A DNA stretch of 8,203 bases, from positions 1 to 8,203 of the forward strand of contig CAIXDB010000108.1 in NCBI GenBank assembly GCA_903918125.1, written 5' to 3'. The DNA is from an uncultured bacterium. GTDB lineage: Bacteria > Patescibacteria > Paceibacteria > UBA9973 > Zambryskibacteraceae. Below are positions 1 through 6,130 of the stretch, piece after piece (position 1 is the first letter of the stretch; the number at the start of each line of letters is the position of its first letter). Position numbers and translations under genes: made by a program. Under the pieces are notes generated by a model. That model was not told the DNA's origin. It saw only the letters and a list, made by a program, of their open reading frames with translations, and did not search any database.

Positions 1-2
1 AA

Positions 3-110
3 GCACAGTCTATTTCTGAACAGTTAGAAACGCACAAAGGTGTTGATAAACAACAATATTTGACCAATTTGTACGCTAACAGTTCAACGATGTGGAAGTG
101 GAGGCATTGA
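3..110 (+). CDS. Possible 3' end of a hypothetical protein, truncated by the window edge
   Basis: An open frame enters from the left edge and runs 35 codons to a TGA at 108-110. Its peptide (AQSISEQLETHKGVDKQQ..., ending in TMWKWRH) has an ordinary soluble-protein composition, rich in polar and charged residues. The opposite strand read over the same bases is cysteine-rich and less protein-like. The last 18 bases overlap the 3' end of the convergent tmRNA gene. A frame of this length can stay open by chance, and no start or domain can be seen, so this is only a candidate. If real, it would be a gene ending tail-to-tail with ssrA, possibly a gene of an element inserted beside ssrA. Confidence 0.3.
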   Translation, partial: AQSISEQLETHKGVDKQQYLTNLYANSSTMWKWRH

Positions 111-484
111 AGCCTCATGCACTATGCGCGGACAAACGGGTCTACAATGCCTAGTGTGTTTTGAAGTTTAGACTGTGGTGCTTTAAAATACACAAAACAC
201 ATCACAGTCGAGCCTCTGTTTTGAGCTTGTCCACGAGGCAGGGGACGAGCCGGATCTGAAGGTATAAGATGCAACTGTCCGTATCAGATGTCGAGACAGC
301 GCACCCCGCCGGGGCCTAAATTAAATTTAGACGCGAGCGAAAGCAAAATCATTCATACCGAAGTATGGAGATTTTACCTGTGAAAGAGTATTCTTTGCAC
401 GTATGGTTTCCAAACGTTTTAGGAGATTTTGGAGCTCCGCATTGCGCGAATGAACGACGCATAGTGTCAAAACCTGTCACCCCC
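93..484 (-). ncRNA. ssrA: tmRNA (transfer-messenger RNA)
   Basis: It rescues ribosomes stalled on broken mRNAs: it enters as an alanyl-tRNA mimic with SmpB, then serves as template for a degradation tag. The 5' end GGGGGTGACAGGTTTTGACA (484 downward) matches the tmRNA signature. GGGGGTG (484-478) pairs with CACTTCC (100-94), giving a 7-bp acceptor stem with two G-U pairs; the discriminator is A93. H2 is a perfect 9-bp helix (466-458 with 128-120). Four interleaved helix pairs give PK1 (438-435/425-422 and 432-428/414-410), PK2 (299-295/279-275 and 289-284/259-254), PK3 (246-243/232-229 and 239-235/216-212) and PK4 (209-203/177-171 and 200-193/163-156). CCA is not encoded (ACAT follows). The T-arm (116-101) has a 5-bp stem but only a 6-nt loop, TTCAAT. 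No promoter is visible just upstream, so it is probably co-transcribed with smpB and processed. Confidence 0.95.
327..398 (-). other. ssrA: tmRNA tag-peptide reading frame (23 codons plus stop)
   Basis: The resume codon is read as GCA at 398-396. It lies 11 nt after the last PK1 base (410) and has an A four bases before it, as in well-studied tmRNAs. The frame runs to TAA at 329-327. The peptide begins AKNTLSQ and ends NDFAFARV. The stop lies in a CTAAAT/ATTTAG hairpin, as is usual for helix H5. The C-terminus differs from the common LAA-type end read by ClpXP; the FAFA stretch recalls Mycoplasma tags, but two residues, Arg-Val, are added. The frame is clear; the exact resume codon is inferred. 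Confidence 0.8.
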
Positions 485-532
485 GACGAGAGGTCGCAAA
501 ACTTGCGAGCGTGCGTCGAGGCAGGTGAACCG

Positions 533-985
533 TTATCTATTACCTTTATCTTTCAAAATTCTTTCGATGTCGCGGTCGGTGGCGCGTTTTTTGAGCGTTT
601 CACGCTTGTCGAACTTTTTCTTGCCGCGAACCACGGCGATATCGAGTTTCAATTTACCGCCTTTATTATACACTGAAAGCGGGATGATTGTCAAACCACT
701 TTTGTGCTCGACGTCCGCCAAAGTCTGAATTTCGGCCTTGTTGAGCAACAGTTTGCGGTTGCGTGCCGGGTCGTATTCGGGCGGCGTGTTGCCGGGCTGG
801 TACGGCGGGACTGTCATGCCGACGACGAACGCCTCGCCGCCGCGCACCGTGACGTGGGCACCGTCGAGCTGTCCGTGTCCGGCCAGGAGGGATTTGACCT
901 CGTAGCCCAAAAGCTCCATGCCCGCGACATATGTTTCGATGATTTCATAATTCAAGCCGGCTTTTTTGTTCGCGATGAGACTCAT
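533..985 (-). CDS. smpB: SsrA-binding protein SmpB
   Basis: SmpB binds the tRNA-like part of tmRNA, delivers it to stalled ribosomes and replaces the missing codon-anticodon contact in the decoding centre. The 150-residue product is close to the family's usual length of about 150-160. Family landmarks are in order: an N-terminal IANKKAGLNYEI, the GYEVKSLLAG block, GEAFVVGM, DPARNRKLLLNKAEI, the GKLKLDIAVVRGKKKFDKRE block and a basic C-terminal tail (KKRATDRDIERILK) that would reach into the mRNA channel. I chose the ATG at 985 (MSLIANKK). The frame also has ATGs at 994 and 1018, but these lie in or upstream of an extended -10 box (1001-993) that places transcription start at 985/986. The gene is followed after 48 nt by ssrA on the same strand, so the two partners are likely one transcription unit. 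It is divergent from ftsH. Confidence 0.95.
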   Translation of the reverse strand: MSLIANKKAGLNYEIIETYVAGMELLGYEVKSLLAGHGQLDGAHVTVRGGEAFVVGMTVPPYQPGNTPPEYDPARNRKLLLNKAEIQTLADVEHKSGLTIIPLSVYNKGGKLKLDIAVVRGKKKFDKRETLKKRATDRDIERILKDKGNR

Positions 986-992
986 ACCCGAC

Positions 993-1001
993 ATTCTAGC
1001 A
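993..1001 (-). promoter_or_regulatory. Extended -10 promoter of smpB-ssrA, giving a leaderless start
   Basis: On the minus strand the sequence reads TGC-TAGAAT, an extended -10 element (TGn plus a 5/6 match to TATAAT). The usual distance of about 7 bases puts transcription start at 986 or 985, on or one base before the ATG at 985. No Shine-Dalgarno sequence could therefore be transcribed. A clear -35 box is missing, as is usual for extended -10 promoters. The first 34-bp repeat begins upstream, and its palindrome spans about -25 to -42. Confidence 0.6.
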
Positions 1002-1012
1002 CAAAACCTAAT

Positions 1013-1114
1013 GGTCATACGACCATTGCTCGCTTTCAGCGGTTGCGGTCATACGACCATTGCTCGCTTTCAGCGGTTGCGGTCATACGACCATTGCTCG
1101 CTTTCAGCGGTTGC
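1013..1114. repeat. Three perfect tandem copies of a 34-bp unit between smpB and ftsH
   Basis: Copies lie at 1013-1046, 1047-1080 and 1081-1114 and are identical. Each starts with the dyad GGTCATACGACC (arms GGTC/GACC) and contains a second small dyad CGCTTTCAGCG. In the first copy the flanking bases lengthen the first dyad to AATGGTC/GACCATT. The array fills most of the region between the divergent smpB and ftsH promoters. There are no spacers between copies, so it is not a CRISPR. It may be a row of operator sites shared by the two genes, a variable-number tandem repeat, or a small dispersed palindromic repeat that multiplied here. Confidence 0.97.
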
Positions 1115-1137
1115 ATTTTATTTTCATGAAAATCGTG

Positions 1138-1143
1138 TATACT
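1138..1143 (+). promoter_or_regulatory. -10 box of ftsH, nearly leaderless
   Basis: TATACT (5/6 match to consensus) ends 9 bases before the ATG at 1153. Transcription start would be near 1150, leaving about three untranslated bases and no ribosome binding site. No good -35 box is seen at the normal distance; TTGCAT at 1111-1116 is too far away (21-bp spacer). Activation from the repeat array just upstream is possible. Confidence 0.5.
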
Positions 1144-1152
1144 GGTCACAAT

Positions 1153-3103
<1,951 letters not shown>

Positions 3104-3108
<5 letters not shown>

Positions 3109-3125
3109 TAGAGTGGTGTGGGAGG
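3104..3125 (+). promoter_or_regulatory. Promoter and ribosome binding site of the small cysteine-rich gene
   Basis: A perfect TATAAT at 3104-3109 overlaps the ftsH stop codon (TAA, 3106-3108). Transcription would start near 3116. The following GGGAGG (3120-3125) is a good Shine-Dalgarno sequence 8 bases before the ATG at 3134, and it decides for that start over the in-frame GTG at 3113. I see no convincing -35 box. Confidence 0.55.
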
Positions 3126-3133
3126 CTGAAGCC

Positions 3134-3397
3134 ATGATTTGTAACATAAAAAGCAATCGATGTTCATGTGGCGGGGTAATCAAAGAGAGAGAAAATCAGT
3201 TTGAGCTCAATGACCCGCCGTTGTCGCAGTGGATTTGTGAGTTTTGTCGTCTGGAATATGACACACTTCCTTTATGTGATGGAACCGTTATTGAACAGAC
3301 AAAAGACGGAGCAAGGACTGCCTGCATTTGTAATAAATGCGGGTATAACCACGGGAGGTTCGCGATATTGAACGAAGCCGTGCGCACCGCGCCTTAA
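3134..3397 (+). CDS. Small cysteine-rich, probably zinc-ribbon protein of unknown function
   Basis: The 87-residue product has nine cysteines: C3, C10 and C12 (CSC), C35 and C38 (CEFC), C48, then C64, C66 and C69 (CICNKC), with H73 nearby. The spacing of CxC and CxxC knuckles suggests one or two structural zinc sites of the zinc-ribbon type. There is no signal peptide or membrane segment, so it is likely cytosolic. I recognise no family. The start at 3134 is supported by a Shine-Dalgarno sequence, and the promoter overlaps the end of ftsH, so it can be transcribed with or without ftsH. Its 3' end faces the terminator of the convergent membrane-protein gene. Codon use looks less GC-biased than in ftsH. 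Confidence 0.7.
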   Translation: MICNIKSNRCSCGGVIKERENQFELNDPPLSQWICEFCRLEYDTLPLCDGTVIEQTKDGARTACICNKCGYNHGRFAILNEAVRTAP

Positions 3398-3414
3398 TGA
3401 GTGTAATCGTATTT

Positions 3415-3440
3415 TAAAAAGCCCGGACACAAGTCCGGGC
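3415..3440 (-). terminator. Intrinsic terminator of the 98-residue membrane-protein gene
   Basis: Read on the minus strand, GCCCGGAC-TTGT-GTCCGGGC forms a perfect 8-bp GC-rich hairpin (3440-3421), directly followed by TTTTT (3420-3416). This ends the minus-strand gene at 3453. In the plus direction the hairpin is followed only by AATTCTGT, so it would be a poor terminator for the cysteine-rich gene. Confidence 0.9.
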
Positions 3441-3452
3441 AATTCTGTATTA

Positions 3453-3749
3453 TCATTTATTCTGACCCCAGCGCCATTTCAGTTTTTCACCGGTTTTGTA
3501 GCAAATCCAAATCATGACTATTGTGAGGATAATAAGTGACGGAAAATAATTCCACAGAAATGTTTTTGTTGTGCTTGTGGATGTTTCGGTAATAACAACA
3601 GCGTGTTGTGCGATGACAATAATGCCTGCAATATAGGCGGCTGTCACGAGCCAGCCCTGCCAGGTTACCGGTCGCCAGCCCCAACCGAAACGTTTGGCGC
3701 GGAACCAGATTTTTTTGTCGGTGTCGTTTTGTGTGTTTTGATTTTCCAT
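3453..3749 (-). CDS. Small two-helix membrane protein of unknown function
   Basis: The 98-residue product has a charged N-terminus, then the tryptophan-rich stretch WFRAKRFGWGWRPVTWQGW (15-33), a first membrane helix (about 34-53), a short polar loop rich in Ser and Thr (54-64), a second helix (about 68-84) and a basic tail ending KWRWGQNK. I know proteins with this WFRAKR.GWGW.P.TWQGW start as small uncharacterised membrane proteins often met in Candidate Phyla Radiation genomes; no function is established to my knowledge. By the positive-inside rule both ends should face the cytoplasm. An extended -10 box (3785-3777) gives a leader of about 21 nt without a clear Shine-Dalgarno sequence. The gene ends 13 bases before a strong intrinsic terminator and is divergent from the tRNA-Ile gene. 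Confidence 0.8.
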   Translation of the reverse strand: MENQNTQNDTDKKIWFRAKRFGWGWRPVTWQGWLVTAAYIAGIIVIAQHAVVITETSTSTTKTFLWNYFPSLIILTIVMIWICYKTGEKLKWRWGQNK

Positions 3750-3776
3750 AAAATGTGATAGCGTTAGTGTGTTACC

Positions 3777-3785
3777 AGTATAGCA
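3777..3785 (-). promoter_or_regulatory. Extended -10 promoter of the 98-residue membrane-protein gene
   Basis: On the minus strand the sequence reads TGC-TATACT, an extended -10 element with a 5/6 hexamer. Transcription would start near 3770, 21 bases before the ATG at 3749. The same few bases must also carry the promoter of the divergent tRNA gene starting at 3789, so the two promoters overlap; on the plus strand only a weak TATAGC (3779-3784) is seen. Confidence 0.5.
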
Positions 3786-3788
3786 TAT

Positions 3789-3861
3789 CCGCCCTTAGCT
3801 CAGTTGGTAGAGCAATTCTCTTATACAGAATGGGTCCATGGTTCGAGTCCATGAGGGCGGA
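3789..3861 (+). tRNA. tRNA-Ile (anticodon UAU)
   Basis: A 73-nt cloverleaf fits fully: acceptor CCGCCCT/AGGGCGG (7 bp), D-arm GCTC-AGTTGGTA-GAGC, anticodon arm ATTCT-CTTATAC-AGAAT, 5-nt variable loop GGGTC, T-arm CATGG-TTCGAGT-CCATG, discriminator A. The loop CTTATAC places TAT at 34-36, which reads AUA (isoleucine). CCA is not encoded (CA then ATG follows), so it must be added by a nucleotidyltransferase. In most bacteria AUA is read by a CAU tRNA modified to lysidine by TilS; a UAU tRNA is uncommon. The next gene starts two bases after this one. Confidence 0.97.
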
Positions 3862-3863
3862 CA

Positions 3864-4475
3864 ATGAAAAAAATTTCGGCAACATTCTCCAAAAAGTTTG
3901 AACAGTTGATTGATTTTGTGCAGTTCACGCACGAGTTTCAGGAAGTGATACGGGTCGCCCGACCGCCGTTTCGCGAGCGGTTTGAAAACGACGCGGAGCA
4001 CAGCTATCAGCTCGCGATGGTGGCGTGGTTTCTGATCGAGCAGGACAAATTGAAACTAAATAAGGAGTTGTGTTTCATGTACGCGCTCGCACATGACCTC
4101 GTGGAAGTATACGCGGGGGATTCATTCACCTTCGACAAAAAAATTGCCGAGTCAAAACACAAAAGAGAAAAAGAAGCGCTGCAGAAAATAAAGAAACGAT
4201 TCGTGTCGTTCAAAATGCTTGGTAAAATAATCGAACAATATGAAAAGAGAGAAGACGAAGAAAGTAAATTTGTATATGCTCTGGATAAACTGATTCCACC
4301 GATTCAAATATATTTGGAGGGTGGAAAGTTACACAAGGAAATGAAAGTAGATTTTGAAACATTTCTTGAAAACAGAAGTGGAAAAGTTACAAAATCGGAA
4401 CTCATTAATGTGTATTGGGTTGAACTTTTGGAGGAATTGAGCAAAAATAAAGATACGCTTTTTTGGCAAAAATAA
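3864..4475 (+). CDS. HD-domain phosphohydrolase (YfbR/HDDC2-like)
   Basis: The 203-residue protein has the metal-binding pattern of the HD superfamily: H46 in AEHS, H77-D78 in YALAHDLVEVYAGD, and D141 in YALDKL. The E-V-x-x-GD continuation after HD and the DKLIPPIQIY block resemble YfbR-like 5'-deoxynucleotidases and HDDC2 proteins, which remove the phosphate from deoxynucleoside monophosphates; the exact substrate cannot be told from sequence. There is no membrane segment, so it should be cytosolic. The ATG at 3864 lies two bases after the tRNA-Ile gene. The tRNA 3' end itself (AGGGCGG) could act as a ribosome binding site before processing; after tRNA release the mRNA would be leaderless. 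The second half (from about 4130) is richer in A and T, and 4 of 12 isoleucine codons are AUA, the codon read by the neighbouring tRNA. Confidence 0.85.
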   Translation: MKKISATFSKKFEQLIDFVQFTHEFQEVIRVARPPFRERFENDAEHSYQLAMVAWFLIEQDKLKLNKELCFMYALAHDLVEVYAGDSFTFDKKIAESKHKREKEALQKIKKRFVSFKMLGKIIEQYEKREDEESKFVYALDKLIPPIQIYLEGGKLHKEMKVDFETFLENRSGKVTKSELINVYWVELLEELSKNKDTLFWQK

Positions 4476-5348
4476 CTATCTCGGAAATTCGGTTGTGAGT
4501 TCGCTCGAGTTGTAGAATTGTCCGGCGAGAGAGCCGAAACTGTACACCTGACCGCCGATGGGGATGGCTGCGCCACCGGACTGCGGGTTTGCTTTCGGTT
4601 TTGAATTATCGAAACCGACATTGAAAAGTGTCGCCAAAATGTCCGGCCGGTTTGAAATGTCATAGCCGGCAGTTTTCCATTGATGCTCGATTTCGGCGAG
4701 GTACAATCCGGCGTACAGGTAACTGTAATAGTGTGCGTGCTGGTCGGTCAGGCGGACAAAACGTTGCTGTGTGACCGGCGTCGTTGATGCGGGGAAGTCG
4801 AGCACGTGTTCGTATTGCTGGCCGAGGTAGTATGGCGATGTCGGGTCTTTCAAATTGTTTTCAATCTGTACGGCGGTGGCTTCTTTGATGCCCATCACGC
4901 CCCAGGAAAATTGCGTTTCGCTGCCGAGAATTTTCAGCGGAGCAAAATATTTTTCATACGAGGCGCGATCGTCAAAAAAGAAACGCATTTGTTCGGCGAC
5001 GAGCGGAGCGATAATCAGTCGAGCGGGGACACCGGAGTCTTGCGCCGCTTTTGTGATGACCGGCTGGTCTTTCAAAATCGCCGCGCTCAAAGTTTGCCAC
5101 TCGGGAAGCGTTTCCCAATAGTACTGGCCGGTCGTGTCGGTACCTGTCGCACCGGTTGCACCGTTTCCCACACCAGTTCCGCCGTTCAGAAAACTCTGTC
5201 GCTGGTTGTCGATAATTCCGCTCGAGTTTGTCAGCCCAAACTTCACGGCGAAATATCCCACAGTCAACACAAAACCGATCACGGCGAAAATCCCGACAAC
5301 TGCGATCCCGACATTTCTCCAGAAATAGTGTTTCATCGGACTATTCAT
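4476..5348 (-). CDS. Membrane-anchored lysozyme/lytic-transglycosylase-like protein
   Basis: The 290-residue product has a short basic N-terminus, one membrane helix (about 12-38, no cleavage site seen), a Gly/Thr-rich low-complexity linker (about 56-74) and an extracytoplasmic domain. That domain shows a faint transglycosylase pattern: VPARLIIAPLVAEQMRF (107-123) with candidate catalytic Glu119, SWGVMGIKEATA (148-159) in the place of the family's G-L-M-Q-I-x-P-x-T-A motif, and ATLFNVGF (239-246) like the usual Y-N-x-G stretch. The canonical Glu-Ser pair and GLMQ are not kept, so enzymatic activity is uncertain; a cell-wall role is an inference. Two starts are possible: ATG 5348, or ATG 5336 (MKHYFW), which would be leaderless behind TGA-TATGAA (5351-5343). 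Its stop (4478-4476) directly abuts the stop of the convergent HD gene. Confidence 0.6.
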   Translation of the reverse strand: MNSPMKHYFWRNVGIAVVGIFAVIGFVLTVGYFAVKFGLTNSSGIIDNQRQSFLNGGTGVGNGATGATGTDTTGQYYWETLPEWQTLSAAILKDQPVITKAAQDSGVPARLIIAPLVAEQMRFFFDDRASYEKYFAPLKILGSETQFSWGVMGIKEATAVQIENNLKDPTSPYYLGQQYEHVLDFPASTTPVTQQRFVRLTDQHAHYYSYLYAGLYLAEIEHQWKTAGYDISNRPDILATLFNVGFDNSKPKANPQSGGAAIPIGGQVYSFGSLAGQFYNSSELTTEFPR

Positions 5349-5375
5349 ATCACACTTTTTCAGAAAACGCGAGAA

Positions 5376-5403
5376 TTGACATATTTTTTCGTATAGGTAA
5401 CAT
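5376..5403 (+). promoter_or_regulatory. Candidate promoter of the structured ncRNA
   Basis: A perfect TTGACA (5376-5381) is followed after 16 bases by TAACAT (5398-5403), a 4/6 match to the -10 consensus. Transcription would start at about 5410, exactly where the closing stem of the RNA begins (AGAACC at 5411). The agreement between the predicted start and the 5' edge of the fold supports an independent RNA gene. It is divergent from the transglycosylase-like gene starting at 5348. Confidence 0.55.
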
Positions 5404-5409
5404 TACATA

Positions 5410-5651
5410 TAGAACCGAAAGGCAAGACAATGGCAATCATGCGGCCAGAGCTATCATAGAGTCAAGCCGAAAAGGAATGTAAGGAGCCCAGACCGATAAC
5501 TAAGGGTTTTAATGGGGATAGTTGTGCATGACAACTTGCAGTAATTCCTCTCCCGAAGTTTCGGGGCAGTCGGTGGTAAATTTTAATTACCACTCGAGCC
5601 GGTAGGTTCTGTTTTTAAGAGCACGGTCCGTCTGACGTGCTCTTTAATTTA
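5410..5651 (+). ncRNA. Structured non-coding RNA of unrecognised family
   Basis: No convincing protein frame exists from 5350 to 5716, yet the stretch has all parts of an RNA gene: a promoter ending at 5403, a closing stem AGAACC/GGTTCT (5411-5416 with 5605-5610) and a terminator at 5617-5651. Inside are a 5' domain GGCaaGAC/GTCaaGCC (5421-5428 with 5461-5468) enclosing TGGC/GCCA (5431-5434 with 5444-5447), hairpins ATAACTA/TAGTTGT (5496-5502 with 5519-5525), CCCGA/TCGGG (5552-5556 with 5561-5565) and GTGGTAA/TTACCAC (5573-5579 with 5587-5593). Two further pairings, GGAAT/ATTCC (5474-5478 with 5544-5548) and ACCGA/TCGGT (5492-5496 with 5570-5574), would cross as a pseudoknot. I see no RNase P, SRP, 6S, T-box or known riboswitch signature. 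It could be a stand-alone RNA, an RNA antitoxin or a cis-regulator of the MazF-like gene downstream. Confidence 0.65.
5617..5651 (+). terminator. Intrinsic terminator of the structured ncRNA
   Basis: AAGAGCACG (5617-5625) pairs perfectly with CGTGCTCTT (5636-5644) around a 10-nt loop, and a T-rich stretch TTTAATTTA (5643-5651) follows. It separates the ncRNA from the MazF-like gene, whose own promoter lies at 5687-5695. Confidence 0.8.
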
Positions 5652-5686
5652 TCAAAAATGAATAGTGTTGTGTGAAAAAAGCATGG

Positions 5687-5695
5687 TGGTATACT
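5687..5695 (+). promoter_or_regulatory. Extended -10 promoter of the MazF-like gene
   Basis: TGG-TATACT is an extended -10 element. Transcription would start near 5702, leaving 15-21 bases before the two candidate ATGs (5717, 5723) and no Shine-Dalgarno sequence. A second box, TATATT (5702-5707), would give a nearly leaderless start at 5717. Either way, a GTG in the same frame at 5672 lies upstream of transcription and is not the start. Confidence 0.5.
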
Positions 5696-5722
5696 ATTTC
5701 ATATATTAGTAACTATATGCAT

Positions 5723-6130
5723 ATGAACAAAGATTACAGCGAGTGGCATGCAAAGAAAACAGAAATTGAACATGGAAGTGACGAGAGATTGTTTTTTCAC
5801 GAACGGGAAGTCTGGTGGTGTTCAGTCGGTAGCAACATCGGTTTCGAACAGGATGGCAAAGGTGTTGATTTTGCCAGACCGATGCTCATATTCAAAAAAT
5901 TCAACAAACAAATCGCCTGGGGAATTCCACTGTCCACAAAAGTAAAGGCAGATGAAAAGACGGCAAAATTTTATTGTCCGGTAGACCTGCGTGACGGCAT
6001 GGACCGAGTTGCTCTTCTGTCACAACTGAAACTGATTGACGGCAAACGACTGATTTCCAAAATGGGCGTAATAGACGAAGCAAACTACGCGGAGATACAA
6101 AAAGCGGTTATAAACCTCTGTAGTCTATAA
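5723..6130 (+). CDS. PemK/MazF-like toxin (endoribonuclease family), no protein antitoxin adjacent
   Basis: MazF/PemK toxins are ribosome-independent or ribosome-linked mRNA endonucleases that block translation. The 135-residue product shows the family pattern: REVWWCSVGSNIGFEQDGKG (28-47), the hallmark RP (52-53) before a beta strand (MLIF), PLSTK (69-73), and the S-x-L-x-L-I-D-x-K-R-L block (100-110), followed by a C-terminal helix. It carries an N-terminal extension of about 25 residues (DYSEWHAKKTEIEH...) before the MazF fold. ATG 5717 is six bases upstream in the same frame and may be used instead. No MazE/PemI-like antitoxin gene lies on either side; the neighbour upstream is the structured ncRNA with its own terminator. 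I associate this type of protein with Candidate Phyla Radiation genomes, where it often stands alone, so a role other than a classic toxin is possible. The last codons are part of the terminator. Confidence 0.85.
   Translation: MNKDYSEWHAKKTEIEHGSDERLFFHEREVWWCSVGSNIGFEQDGKGVDFARPMLIFKKFNKQIAWGIPLSTKVKADEKTAKFYCPVDLRDGMDRVALLSQLKLIDGKRLISKMGVIDEANYAEIQKAVINLCSL

Noticed and set aside
365..676. Plus-strand open frame across the ssrA and smpB region
   Set aside because: It is antisense to the tmRNA tag region and to the end of smpB, both well supported, and has no recognisable protein features.
1013..1114. The direct repeats as a CRISPR array
   Set aside because: The three units are directly adjacent with no spacers, and no cas gene is in the window.
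1060..1152. Longer N-terminus for FtsH reading through the repeats (TTG 1060 or ATG 1126)
   Set aside because: It would translate the tandem repeat and lies upstream of the -10 box at 1138-1143; the family N-terminus fits the ATG at 1153.
4806..5396. Plus-strand open frame opposite to the transglycosylase-like gene
   Set aside because: No domain or initiation signal is seen; the minus frame has a coherent membrane helix, linker and domain order.
5410..5651. RNase P RNA, SRP RNA, 6S RNA or T-box leader
   Set aside because: The conserved GGAAAGTCC-type and ACAGAA-type blocks of RNase P, the GGAAG...AGCAGCC loop of SRP RNA, the rod-like 6S fold and the T-box sequence are not present.
5672..5722. 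GTG start at 5672 for the MazF-like protein
   Set aside because: The extended -10 box at 5687-5695 lies inside that extension, and the extra residues (MKKAWWYTISYIS...) do not fit the family.
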